From an uncultured Bacteroidales bacterium (GTDB taxonomy: Bacteria; Bacteroidota; Bacteroidia; Bacteroidales; Bacteroidaceae), in assembly GCA_937901185.1 (NCBI GenBank), contig CALCHR010000080.1, forward strand, positions 1-20,574: a DNA stretch of 20,574 nucleotides, in the 5' to 3' direction. A program made the position numbers and the translations under genes. The stretch's first letter is position 1, and every line of letters starts with the position of its first letter. The notes under the pieces are model-generated. The model was not told the origin of the DNA. It was given only the letters and a program-made list of their open reading frames with translations, and made no database searches. Positions 1 through 7,547 of this stretch are shown here, one piece after another.

Positions 1-134
1 TCTTCTGTGTGAGCATAGACATTGAATTCGCTGCCGTCGGGTATGACGTTGCCATTGGAGATAAATTCAATCTGTGCCATTGCCGTCATAGTAAAGACCA
101 GGAGCAATGATAAAATGGATAATTTTTTCTTCAT
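1..134 (-). CDS. Secreted protein of unknown function, N-terminal part only
   Basis: The minus strand has an ATG at 134-132 and an open frame of 44 codons that runs off the left edge. The protein starts MKKKLSILSLLLVF and continues to TMTAMAQ. This is a classical Sec signal peptide: three lysines, a hydrophobic core, and an AMA|Q site for signal peptidase I near residues 20-21. There is no lipobox cysteine, so the product is probably periplasmic, outer-membrane or secreted rather than a lipoprotein. The visible mature part (IEFISNGNVIPDGSEFNVYA) looks like the start of a beta-rich domain, but I do not recognise the family. There is no clear ribosome binding site; the leader is AT-rich, as is common in Bacteroidales. 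The structured element at 173-306 lies just upstream on the same strand, so the two could share a transcript. Confidence 0.75.
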   Translation of the reverse strand, partial: MKKKLSILSLLLVFTMTAMAQIEFISNGNVIPDGSEFNVYAHTE

Positions 135-164
135 AAGTTTAAGAATAAAATAAGGCGTAAACCA

Positions 165-312
165 TTCTGTTGCTTGTTACAGTCCTGGTTACCGCCAAGT
201 GACCTTACTCCAAACAAGCACGAACAGTTCACGCCCATACGGCATGAACCCTCAGTCGCTTGTTCTCTGGAGTGAATGTTGGCGGTATTCGGACTGCGAG
301 AACAAGAGCTAA
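165..312 (-). ncRNA. Rod-like structured RNA, 6S RNA candidate
   Basis: The stretch folds into one long interrupted hairpin. Pairing arms are 173-178 with 301-306 (CTTGTT/AACAAG), 181-185 with 291-295 (AGTCC/GGACT), 190-198 with 279-287 (core ACCGCCAA/TTGGCGGT), 207-212 with 268-273 (ACTCCA/TGGAGT), 214-219 with 258-263 (ACAAGC/GCTTGT), and an apical hairpin 227-235 with 241-249. Internal loops of roughly 8x5 and 7x8 nt separate the helices. A long rod with asymmetric internal loops is the hallmark of 6S RNA, which binds RNA polymerase as an open-promoter mimic; Bacteroidetes are known to carry diverged versions. The minus strand is favoured because a near-consensus promoter (318-349) would start transcription a few bases before the outer stem. 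The ends are estimated, and no strong terminator follows. Alternatives are a cis-regulatory leader for the gene at 1-134 or a MITE-like DNA element. Confidence 0.5.
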
Positions 313-317
313 AAGCT

Positions 318-349
318 CAAATATCTATGTTCTGATTTTCTTTGCTAAA
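318..349 (-). promoter_or_regulatory. Candidate promoter for the 6S-like RNA
   Basis: On the minus strand, TTTA (349-346), 20 nt, then GATATTTG (325-318). This matches the Bacteroidetes TTTG/TAnnTTTG form with one mismatch in each box and ideal spacing. The predicted start is near 312, just before the outer stem of the rod-like hairpin. Confidence 0.4.
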
Positions 350-535
350 GAATAGGGAAGCGCCTTTATGGTTTAATTAAATTGTTTCCTCATATACGGA
401 TGAGGTTAAAATAAAATGTTTGTGAGAAGTCTATATATATATTATTGTGTGACTTCGGTGCGCTCCTTTATTATATTTTATGTAGCCTCCTTTCTTGATT
501 AAAAAATTAGTAATAAGGTTGGTTAAATATTGTAG

Positions 536-574
536 CAAAAATAGAGATTTTCTAACAAATAGGAAAATCTCTAT
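536..574 (-). promoter_or_regulatory. Perfect 12-bp inverted repeat abutting a TATTTTTG box
   Basis: Arms 541-552 (ATAGAGATTTTC) and 563-574 (GAAAATCTCTAT) are perfectly complementary around a 10-nt loop. On the minus strand the hairpin runs into TATTTTTG (543-536). This could be read two ways: a stem plus U-tract like a weak intrinsic terminator, or a -7 box (TAnnTTTG) overlapping an operator-like palindrome. A TTTC at 566-563, 19 nt upstream of the box, could be a weak -33 element. No gene ends just upstream on this strand, which favours a regulatory site, but the role is not settled. Confidence 0.35.
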
Positions 575-637
575 CCAATAATCTATAGTGACCTATATTA
601 CGCTTATCAATCTCGGCATCTTAAAAAATTAAAAAGT

Positions 638-669
638 TTTGTTTGGTTAGGGGATTTTGGCTACTTTTG
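638..669 (+). promoter_or_regulatory. Promoter of the pepD operon
   Basis: TTTG at 638-641, a 20-nt spacer, then TACTTTTG at 662-669. Both boxes match the Bacteroidetes primary sigma factor consensus exactly at the fixed positions and the spacing is within the normal 19-21 nt. Transcription should start near 675, leaving a 5' leader of about 100 nt before pepD in which I see no recognised riboswitch. Confidence 0.65.
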
Positions 670-778
670 TATTTTGAGTTTGGCCAGGTACGATGTGGGG
701 CAGAATGTATCCTTGCGTAGCCTTGGACATAAACTCTTGGTAAAAAACTATTATTTGTATATATAAAAAAGAAGAGAG

Positions 779-2236
779 ATGAGTATGAATTTGAGTCCGA
801 AAGAGGTGTTTGAGTGCTTCGAGATGGTAACGAGAGTACCTCGTCCGTCGAAGAGAGAAGAGAAAATGATAGAGTTCTTATTGAACTTTGGCAAGGAACT
901 GGGGCTGGAGGCTTTGGCTGACAGCGCAGGGAATGTGATTATCCGCAAGCCGGCTACAGCGGGCTTTGAGAACAAGAAGACCGTGATTCTGCAAAGCCAC
1001 ATGGATATGGTTTGCGAGAAGAACGCAGATTCTGACTTCGACTTTATGAATGATGCTATAGACACCTACGTGGATGGCGACTGGCTCAAGGCTAAAGGCA
1101 CGACGTTGGGGGCCGACGATGGCATTGGCGTGGCAATGCAGATGGCGCTACTCAAAGCCAAGGACGTGGAGCACGGGCCGATTGAGTGTGTGTTTACTAC
1201 AGACGAGGAAACAGGTCTTACGGGTGCAGAAGGAATGAAACCCGGCTTTATGACGGGTGATTTTCTGATCAATCTGGACTCGGAGGACGAGGGCGAAATC
1301 TTTGTTAGCTGTGCGGGCGGTGCGCGCACGGTGGCAGAGTTTGCCTACGAAGAGGAGGCTGTGGTTCCGGGTAGCTATGTTTTTCGCGTAGCGGTAAAGG
1401 GCCTCTCTGGCGGTCACTCTGGAGATGATATAAATAAAGGAAGGGCTAACGCCAACAAACTGTTGGTGCGTTTCTTGTGCGACCAAATGGAGAAACGCCC
1501 TTTGCAGTTAATTGACATTCAGAGCGGGGGCTTGCACAATGCCATTCCGCGCGAGGGCTTTGCGGTATGTGCAGTGCCTATGGCAGAGAAGGAGGGAGTA
1601 CGCGTAGACTTGAACGTGTATCTCTCAGAAGTGGAGGAGGAGTTTTCCGCCACAGAACCGGGCTTGCAACTATTGCTGGAAAGCGAAGCACTCGAAGACC
1701 GCAATGCAATAGAAACGGGTGTAGCTCGCCGCATGCTGCTGGCACTAAGAGCAGTTCACAATGGTGTGTTTGCTATGAGTCAGGACATGGAGGGATTAGT
1801 GGAAACTTCTTCAAACCTGGCAAGCATTCGCCGCAGTGAAGGCGTCGTGACGGTCAATACAAGTCAGCGCAGCAGCATCTTGAGCGCTCGCAAGAATATG
1901 AGTGCCACCGTGAGAGCAGCTTTTGAGTTGGCTGGTGCCAAGACTGATACAGGAGAGGGCTATCCGGGATGGAAGATGAATCCGAAGAGCGTGATTCTCA
2001 AAATAGCTACGGACAGCTACGAACGCTTGTTTGGAAAGCAGGCCAAGGTGTTGGCTATTCATGCAGGCTTGGAGTGTGGCTTGTTTAGCGAGAAATATCC
2101 GCATCTGGACATGATAAGCATGGGGCCCACACTGCGCGGAGTGCATTCGCCTGACGAGCGTTTGCTCATTCCAACAGTGCAGATGGTATGGGACCATTTG
2201 CTGGATATATTAAAGAATATACCTTCTGCGGAGTAG
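779..2236 (+). CDS. pepD: Cytosolic beta-alanyl/aminoacyl-histidine dipeptidase (PepD, M20 family)
   Basis: A dinuclear zinc aminopeptidase of clan MH that splits Xaa-His and other dipeptides in the cytoplasm. The 485-aa length fits the PepD family. Expected metal ligands are all visible: His74 in SHMDMV, Asp113 in GADDGIG, Glu144 in TDEETGLTGA, Asp167 in NLDSED and His456 in GVHSPDER; the catalytic pair is Asp76 and Glu143. Their spacing matches that known for Vibrio PepD with a constant offset of 5-6 residues. The lid/dimerisation domain lies at about residues 187-390 and contains the GGHSGDDI motif. There is no signal peptide. Two ATGs are possible (779 and 785); the purine-rich AGAAGAGAG stretch is better spaced from the second. 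The gene is first in an operon and is followed after 4 bp by a lipoprotein gene. Confidence 0.95.
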   Translation: MSMNLSPKEVFECFEMVTRVPRPSKREEKMIEFLLNFGKELGLEALADSAGNVIIRKPATAGFENKKTVILQSHMDMVCEKNADSDFDFMNDAIDTYVDGDWLKAKGTTLGADDGIGVAMQMALLKAKDVEHGPIECVFTTDEETGLTGAEGMKPGFMTGDFLINLDSEDEGEIFVSCAGGARTVAEFAYEEEAVVPGSYVFRVAVKGLSGGHSGDDINKGRANANKLLVRFLCDQMEKRPLQLIDIQSGGLHNAIPREGFAVCAVPMAEKEGVRVDLNVYLSEVEEEFSATEPGLQLLLESEALEDRNAIETGVARRMLLALRAVHNGVFAMSQDMEGLVETSSNLASIRRSEGVVTVNTSQRSSILSARKNMSATVRAAFELAGAKTDTGEGYPGWKMNPKSVILKIATDSYERLFGKQAKVLAIHAGLECGLFSEKYPHLDMISMGPTLRGVHSPDERLLIPTVQMVWDHLLDILKNIPSAE

Positions 2237-2240
2237 CTGT

Positions 2241-3701
2241 ATGAGGTGGTTTCCAATAGCGTTGGTGGGAGGCATTTTGTGCATGCTGCTGGTGGCATGT
2301 ATGGCCGATGATGATTATACGGTGGAGAGGGGCAAGACTCTGTCCTTCTCTACCGACAGCATCGAGTTTGATACCATCATCAGTGGGCAGCCCACTAACA
2401 CTTATACGTTCCAAGTATATAACAAACACAAACAGGCCATCCGTATCCCGCGAGTCTATATTGAAGGCGGTAGCAGCTCTTTTTTTAAGGTAAACGTAGA
2501 CGGTACTTATCTGGAGGGCGGCGAAGCTTCGGACTTTGAGATTGCAGCCAGAGACAGTTTGAGAGTGTTTCTCTTTGTCAATGCAGCAGAAACGCAGGCG
2601 GATGATCCGGTAAAGGTGGAAGATAAGTTGGTGTTTGTTTTGGAGTCGGGGGTGCAGCAGAACGTGGTGCTTTCGGCTTATAGTCAGGACGTAGTGCAAC
2701 TCAAAGCCAAAAGTATAGAGAGCGACACAACGCTGGATGGAAAGAAACCTTTTCAGATATTTGATAGTTTGGTGGTTGAAAAAGGAGCTACGCTGACCAT
2801 CAACAGAGGCGTTAGGCTCTATTTTCATCCTGGAGCAAACTTGATAGTGCATGGTACCTTAAAGGTACACGGAACGTTGGAAGAACCGGTAGTCATGAGG
2901 GGCGACAGATTGGGAAATATGTTTTCCGAACAGCCTTATGATAGAATCCCGGGGCAGTGGGGCGGAGTAGTTTTTACAGGAGATAGCTATGGAAACTATT
3001 TGAACTACTGCGATATACATAGTGGTAGCTTTGGGCTGCGCTGTGACTCTTCTGATGTGAATATAAGGAAACTGGAGGTGGAGAATAGCGTGATCCATAA
3101 TGTAAACGGCCATGGTCTTTATGCCAAGATGTCACAGATATTTTTCGGCAATACACAACTGACTAATACCGGTGGCAATTGTGTTACACTAAGAGGAGGG
3201 CATTCTGCATTTGTGCATTGCACCATAGGAAGTTTCTACGTTTTCACCGGAGGTAGGGGAGTGGCTCTCGATTTTAGCAACGAAGAAGGCGACAGCCGTT
3301 TGCCGTTATATAGCGCTGACTTTGTGAATTGTCTGATTACGGGATATGCCGCAGATGAAATCATGGGGCGCCAATCAGAGCGCTATGTAGAAGATGCTTT
3401 TAATTATAAATTTGTAAACTGCCTTCTTAATACTCCTTCTTCGGAAGACCAGAATATTATCAATTGTTTTTGGGACGAGGAAGGCTCGGAGACTTCAAGA
3501 GAAAAGAACTTCCTTCCAGAGTTTGACTTGGATAAATTGGTTTTTACCTTCTCCCTGAATCCACTCTCACAAGCGGTAGACAATGCCGATGCTGTATATT
3601 CTCAAGAATTTTATCCGCTAGATAGAAATGGGGTGTCTCGCCTCAGCGATAAGGGACCGGATATTGGTTGTTATGAAGCGCAGCCACAAATGACAGAATA
3701 A
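2241..3701 (+). CDS. Surface lipoprotein with a right-handed beta-helix domain
   Basis: The protein begins MRWFPIALVGGILCMLLVAC: a hydrophobic signal ending in a lipobox (LVAC) with the lipidated cysteine at residue 20. The residues after it, MADDDY, form the acidic run that in Bacteroidetes acts as an export signal to the outer face of the outer membrane. Residues about 20-160 look like an immunoglobulin-like beta region. From about 170 to 400 there are repeated short turns with N, G and hydrophobic residues (such as NSVIHNVNGHGLYAKMSQ) typical of a parallel beta-helix. The end carries DKGPDIGCYE, a C-terminal motif frequent in Bacteroidales beta-helix proteins. No catalytic residues can be assigned, so a carbohydrate-binding or adhesive role is only a guess. 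It sits 4 bp after pepD and 13 bp before dnaB, so it is probably co-transcribed with both. Confidence 0.85.
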   Translation: MRWFPIALVGGILCMLLVACMADDDYTVERGKTLSFSTDSIEFDTIISGQPTNTYTFQVYNKHKQAIRIPRVYIEGGSSSFFKVNVDGTYLEGGEASDFEIAARDSLRVFLFVNAAETQADDPVKVEDKLVFVLESGVQQNVVLSAYSQDVVQLKAKSIESDTTLDGKKPFQIFDSLVVEKGATLTINRGVRLYFHPGANLIVHGTLKVHGTLEEPVVMRGDRLGNMFSEQPYDRIPGQWGGVVFTGDSYGNYLNYCDIHSGSFGLRCDSSDVNIRKLEVENSVIHNVNGHGLYAKMSQIFFGNTQLTNTGGNCVTLRGGHSAFVHCTIGSFYVFTGGRGVALDFSNEEGDSRLPLYSADFVNCLITGYAADEIMGRQSERYVEDAFNYKFVNCLLNTPSSEDQNIINCFWDEEGSETSREKNFLPEFDLDKLVFTFSLNPLSQAVDNADAVYSQEFYPLDRNGVSRLSDKGPDIGCYEAQPQMTE

Positions 3702-3714
3702 TATTATAATAAAT

Positions 3715-5199
3715 ATGCCTACACAAAAATCACAGAGAAATTATACACGAAAAAATACTACGCCCCTAAAAGATGAGTATGGCCATCTTCAACCCCAGGA
3801 GACGGAGTTGGAGAAGGTCGTATTGGGTGCGTTGATGATAGAAACTGATGCCTATTCCTTGATAAGTGAGATTCTTAAACCTGAGAGTTTCTATGAACAT
3901 CGTCATCAACTCATCTATGAGGCTATCAGGCAATTGAACATCGAGCAGAAGCCGGTGGATATTCTGACGGTAGCAGAGAAGCTCAAGCGGAACGGCAACT
4001 TAGAGGAAGTGGGAGGTCCTTTCTACATCACTCAGTTAAGTGGTATGGTGGCTTCGTCTGCACATATAGAATACCATGCCCGGATCATAGCTCAGAAGTA
4101 TTTGGCCCGTGAACTTATTACTTATACCAGCGGAATCCAGACAAAGGCCTTTGATGCTACCCAAGATATTGACACTTTGATGCAAGAGGCTGAGGGCAAA
4201 CTCTTTGAAATATCTCAACAGAATCTTAAGAAAGACTATACGCAGATTGACCCGGTGATTAAGGATGCCTATGATATGCTACAAAAAGCAGCAGCCCGTA
4301 GCGACGGATTGAGCGGTATATCTAGTGGCTTCCGAGAGTTAGACAAGATGACCAGCGGTTGGCAGAATTCCGACTTGGTGATTCTTGCGGCTCGTCCGGC
4401 AATGGGAAAAACAGCCTTTGCTTTGAGTATGGCAAAGAATATCGCTGTAGACCAAAAGATTCCTATGGCTTTCTTCTCTCTTGAAATGGCTAATGTGCAG
4501 TTGGTCAATCGTCTTGTATCAAATGTATGTGAAGTGCCTGGTGAGAAAATAAAAAGTGGCCAGTTGGAACCTCATGAATGGGGACAATTGGATATCAAGA
4601 TAAGAGAACTATATGGTGCCCCCTTGTTTGTAGATGACACTCCTTCACTATCTGTTTTTGAACTAAGAACAAAGGCCCGTCGTTTGGTTCGCGAGCATGG
4701 AGTAAAGGTTATTATGATAGACTATTTGCAGTTGATGAATGCTTCTGGTATGAGTTTCGGTAGTCGTCAGGAAGAAGTGTCAACTGTCAGCCGCTCGTTA
4801 AAAGGTTTGGCTAAAGAGTTGAATATACCAATATTGGCTCTCAGTCAGTTGAACCGTGGTGTAGAGAAACGTGAAGGCGATGAAGGAAAAAGACCTCAGC
4901 TGTCCGACTTGCGTGAATCTGGTGCCATAGAGCAAGATGCGGATATGGTGTTGTTCATCCACCGTCCGGAGTATTATCATATTTATCAAGATCAGCAAGG
5001 ACGTGATTTGCGAGGTAAAGCCGAAATTATCATTGCCAAGCATCGTAATGGTGCTGTGGGTGATGTCTTACTACAATTTAAGGGTGCTTATGCTCGCTTC
5101 CAAGATCCATATGAAGAAAGAGAAATTCCTATACCAGGAGAAGATTTTGGAATTATGGGGTCTCGCATGAACACGGTGGATGCCCCACCTCCGTTTTAA
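3715..5199 (+). CDS. dnaB: Replicative DNA helicase DnaB
   Basis: The hexameric 5'-3' helicase that unwinds DNA at the replication fork. At 494 aa it has normal length plus a short basic N-terminal extension. The N-terminal primase-interacting domain spans about residues 25-125 (ETELEKVVLGALM) and the RecA-like domain about 200-470. Motifs are intact: Walker A ARPAMGKT (226-233), catalytic Glu257 in SLEM, Walker B VIMIDYLQL with Asp336, DLRESGAIEQDAD (398-410), and the arginine finger in KHRNG (Arg444). There is no intein and no frameshift. It is the last gene of the pepD operon. No strong plus-strand terminator follows, only a 6-bp AT stem with a T-run overlapping the stop codon. Confidence 0.97.
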   Translation: MPTQKSQRNYTRKNTTPLKDEYGHLQPQETELEKVVLGALMIETDAYSLISEILKPESFYEHRHQLIYEAIRQLNIEQKPVDILTVAEKLKRNGNLEEVGGPFYITQLSGMVASSAHIEYHARIIAQKYLARELITYTSGIQTKAFDATQDIDTLMQEAEGKLFEISQQNLKKDYTQIDPVIKDAYDMLQKAAARSDGLSGISSGFRELDKMTSGWQNSDLVILAARPAMGKTAFALSMAKNIAVDQKIPMAFFSLEMANVQLVNRLVSNVCEVPGEKIKSGQLEPHEWGQLDIKIRELYGAPLFVDDTPSLSVFELRTKARRLVREHGVKVIMIDYLQLMNASGMSFGSRQEEVSTVSRSLKGLAKELNIPILALSQLNRGVEKREGDEGKRPQLSDLRESGAIEQDADMVLFIHRPEYYHIYQDQQGRDLRGKAEIIIAKHRNGAVGDVLLQFKGAYARFQDPYEEREIPIPGEDFGIMGSRMNTVDAPPPF

Positions 5200-5217
5200 T
5201 ATAAATCTATATTTTTT
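5198..5217 (+). terminator. Weak terminator-like hairpin after dnaB
   Basis: A stem AATATA/TATATT (5198-5203 with 5208-5213) with a 4-nt loop, overlapping the dnaB stop codon and running into a T-tract that ends at 5217. The stem is only A-T pairs, so termination would be weak; the bidirectional hairpin at 5519-5549 may be the true end. Confidence 0.3.
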
Positions 5218-5515
5218 CCCTACAAAAATATTGGGAGCCTTGTTTGATATTCTTCAATGCAGATAAGCAGCAGCTAAAAACTTGGGATTTCTGAGAAGCG
5301 ATTGCATCGCTGCAGCTTTTAGAAAGTTTAAGGATTTTTAAGAGTTTTGGGAGGCGGATAATTGTTGGGAGAAAGGAAATGGTGCAGAGATTTTCTTTTG
5401 CTTTATGAAATTCTACTTAGTAGTTACCTATTTTTTCTTAGTAAACGCCGAAAGAAAATTTTGTATTACATAAGCATCAGCGAAAAATATCCATTTTTGG
5501 GGATGTAAGAATATG
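5218..5515. other. Gene-free stretch after dnaB
   Basis: No ORF here looks like a gene. It contains a short hairpin AGCGAT-TGC-ATCGCT near 5297 and the decayed 21-bp-period repeat at 5411-5449. It lies between two converging genes, so no promoter is needed and I see none that stands out. Confidence 0.6.
5411..5449 (-). repeat. Decayed copy of a 21-bp-period element
   Basis: Two CTTAGT cores (5416-5421 and 5437-5442) are spaced exactly 21 bp apart. The first is followed by AGTTACC and the second by AAACGCC. The same core and the same 21-bp period recur three times at the right end of the window (20509-20571). In this copy the frame that would encode VTTK-type units is broken by TAG codons, so it is not part of a gene. 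It appears to be a relic of a dispersed intergenic repeat. Confidence 0.55.
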
Positions 5516-5549
5516 AAAAAAGCGGGTGTCTTTCCAGGACACCCGCTTT
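5516..5549 (-). terminator. Strong intrinsic terminator of the GH13 gene
   Basis: A perfect 12-bp stem AAAGCGGGTGTC (5519-5530) with GACACCCGCTTT (5538-5549) and a 7-nt loop. On the minus strand it continues into a run of six T, the classical Rho-independent form, and lies about 125 nt after the stop codon of the GH13 gene. On the plus strand the T-run is short, but the stem could also help end the converging dnaB transcript. Confidence 0.85.
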
Positions 5550-5674
5550 GCTATTACAAAGATAATACATTTAAGGGCGAAATGCAAATTGCTTTTAACC
5601 TTCTTTTGCTTATTCTTCCTTGTATTTTAAGATTTGGCTAGTTGTGGCTGAGGATATCCTCCTCATTCAGGTTC

Positions 5675-7339
5675 TTATTTTATTTTTAATATCACAGCGC
5701 TATGTTTGGGGATAGAAATCATTGTGTATTGGTCAGCGCCAAGAGACAGCGTTTGTGTTTCCCCACTTATTAGGTCCAGTCCATGATAAAGTCCCTCTTT
5801 CAGATTCATAAAACTGAAAGCATGTTGGGGGATTTTTACACCAACGTGCGCAGAAACATTCTCAAAGTTGCATACAATAAGCAGAGTTTCAGATTCGCTC
5901 TTGCGCAAGAAGGCAAAATGTTTTGATGGATTAAAATATTGCGCACTATCATAGTTTGCATACATTAAATCGTAGAATAGTCCGGACTTAATGGCTTCGG
6001 ATTCTGTACGCAAAGAGATAATTCTCTGATAAAAATTATAGAGTTCTTTCTCTTCTTCAGAGAAGGCCTCAGTATCGTAGCATAAGCGTTTTAATGTTGG
6101 TACGGCCCAATAGTCAAATATTGTGGTACGACCATCTTGTCCGCTAAAGCCTTCTGCATCCATACCTTTTTCTCCCAACTCTTGTCCGGCGTAAATCATA
6201 AGAGGAGCAGTATTCATACAAGCAGAAACTACCAAAGCAGGTTTGGCTTTTTGAGAATCGCCAGCAAAGAAGTCTGATGCGATTCGTTGCTCGTCATGAT
6301 TCTCTAAAAAGTTAAGCATGTGAGTTTGTATGTCATCTACACATTGCCAGCATCCGGTAATATTAGAGGCCGGAGCATATCCGCAGATTACACCCTTAAG
6401 TGTGTCGTATAATCCGACCTTATCATATAAGTAATCAAAACCTCCATGATGAATATAGTTTCTATACTCTTGAGGATTGTATACTTCTGCAATGAATAGG
6501 ATATTAGGGTATTTTTCTTTTACCGTAGCAATTGCATAGTGCCAAAATTCACAAGGAACCATTTCTGCCATGTCACAACGAAAGGCATCAACCCCTTTTT
6601 TAGCCCAGAAAAGGAGGATGTTGGTCATTTTCTTCCAAGTGTCGGGAATCGGAGAAAAGTGGACTCCGGTATTTGTCATATAATCAACACCGTAGTTCAA
6701 TTTTATAGTTTCATACCAGTCATTGACATTTGGCCAAGCCCCAAAGTGATTGTTTCCTGTAGCTTTAGCTGGGCATTCAATATATTCTTCCTCGTATTGA
6801 TTGGGGTTGAAGTCTGTGTGTAATGTTTCTCCCAGCACATAATAGAAATTATTGTTGGGGGAGAAAGCCTTGGATGTGTCATCTGTCTCGCCTAGATCTT
6901 TTGTTCGGGAAGGTTTGGCATCTGATTTATATTGTCGAGCAACATGATTAGGCACAAAGTCTATAACCATTTTAAGTTTGGCTTTATGAGTACGCTTAAC
7001 CAGTGCCTCAAATTCCTTCATGCGATTTTCTACATTCTCTGCGAGGTCTGGGTCTATGTCATAATAGTCTTTAATGGCATATGGTGAACCGGCTTTTCCT
7101 TTTACTACAGCAGGGTGGTCTTTAGCTATACCGTATGGCGTGTAATCGGTTTGGGTGGCATGTTCAATGAGACCTGTATACCATATGTGTGAATATCCAA
7201 AATCCTTAATCCTTTTTAGAACTGTATCTGTGAAATCATTCATCTTGCCACATCCGTTTTCTTCAATGCTTCCGTGTGGCACATTCACATTCTTTTTGTT
7301 ACCATACAAACGAGGTAATACTTGATATATGGTTATCAT
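5675..7339 (-). CDS. Cytoplasmic alpha-amylase family (GH13) glycoside hydrolase
   Basis: A 554-aa retaining glucosidase or amylase of family GH13. The four conserved regions are present: DFVPNH (127-132), GVDAFRCDMAE with nucleophile Asp256 and the conserved Arg254, LFIAEVY with the acid/base Glu285, and FLENHDE with Asp349. The start is MITIYQVLPRLYG with no signal peptide or lipobox, so it acts in the cytoplasm, probably on maltodextrins or glycogen-derived oligosaccharides. The C-terminal 90 residues form a beta domain typical of GH13 enzymes. It stands alone: there are no SusC/SusD genes and no regulator beside it, and terminators bound it on both sides (5516-5549 and 7451-7500). The exact specificity cannot be read from sequence. 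No clear TAnnTTTG promoter is visible in the 110 bp upstream. Confidence 0.9.
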   Translation of the reverse strand: MITIYQVLPRLYGNKKNVNVPHGSIEENGCGKMNDFTDTVLKRIKDFGYSHIWYTGLIEHATQTDYTPYGIAKDHPAVVKGKAGSPYAIKDYYDIDPDLAENVENRMKEFEALVKRTHKAKLKMVIDFVPNHVARQYKSDAKPSRTKDLGETDDTSKAFSPNNNFYYVLGETLHTDFNPNQYEEEYIECPAKATGNNHFGAWPNVNDWYETIKLNYGVDYMTNTGVHFSPIPDTWKKMTNILLFWAKKGVDAFRCDMAEMVPCEFWHYAIATVKEKYPNILFIAEVYNPQEYRNYIHHGGFDYLYDKVGLYDTLKGVICGYAPASNITGCWQCVDDIQTHMLNFLENHDEQRIASDFFAGDSQKAKPALVVSACMNTAPLMIYAGQELGEKGMDAEGFSGQDGRTTIFDYWAVPTLKRLCYDTEAFSEEEKELYNFYQRIISLRTESEAIKSGLFYDLMYANYDSAQYFNPSKHFAFLRKSESETLLIVCNFENVSAHVGVKIPQHAFSFMNLKEGLYHGLDLISGETQTLSLGADQYTMISIPKHSAVILKIK

Positions 7340-7450
7340 ATAAGGCTTATATACATTTGTTGTTTAAGATAAGACTACATTTTAGAAGTGAGAGAGTAGG
7401 AATATTTTTTTTACTCTTCACCTGCTATAAAATATTAAAGGTTTTACATA

Positions 7451-7500
7451 AAAAAAGTCCAAGTCTTGAAAAACTTAGTCCCAAGGCTTGGAAACTTTTT
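7451..7500 (-). terminator. Terminator after fabD, end of the ten-gene run
   Basis: Arms 7451-7468 (AAAAAAGTCCAAGTCTTG) and 7482-7500 (CAAGGCTTGG, then AAACTTTTT) pair with one G-U and a 2-nt bulge around a 13-nt loop. On the minus strand the stem passes into a run of seven T. It lies about 50 nt after the fabD stop codon. The plus-strand side also has T-rich sequence, so it may work both ways. Confidence 0.8.
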
Positions 7501-7547
7501 CTTGTTCTATTTTATGGCGTATCCAGTAAATAGGAATAGCTAGAAAG

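Larger units (their letters stand above)
313..637. other. Gene-free stretch with small inverted repeats
   Basis: I see no convincing coding region here. It is AT-rich and contains a 6-bp hairpin CCTCAT/ATGAGG at 388-405 and a perfect 12-bp inverted repeat at 541-574, described separately. The stretch separates the minus-strand transcript at the left edge from the plus-strand pepD operon, so it is a divergent intergenic region. Confidence 0.6.

Noticed and set aside
173..306. Reading the rod-like element as a cobalamin, TPP or SAM riboswitch
   Set aside because: None of their conserved cores is present, and a single long rod does not fit these multi-helix junction aptamers.
2166..2852. Minus-strand ORF of 228 aa opposite the lipoprotein gene
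   Set aside because: It is a mirror frame of a well-supported gene, with no domain, no signal and no promoter.
5275..5322. Hairpin CTAAAA...TTTTAG with inner AGCGAT/ATCGCT
   Set aside because: The outer arms are short and separated by unpaired sequence, and no T-run follows. Not enough for a terminator or RNA gene.
7352..7359. TACATTTG on the plus strand between the GH13 gene and fabD
   Set aside because: An exact TAnnTTTG, but no gene follows on that strand and no TTTG is well placed. Such boxes are expected by chance in AT-rich DNA.
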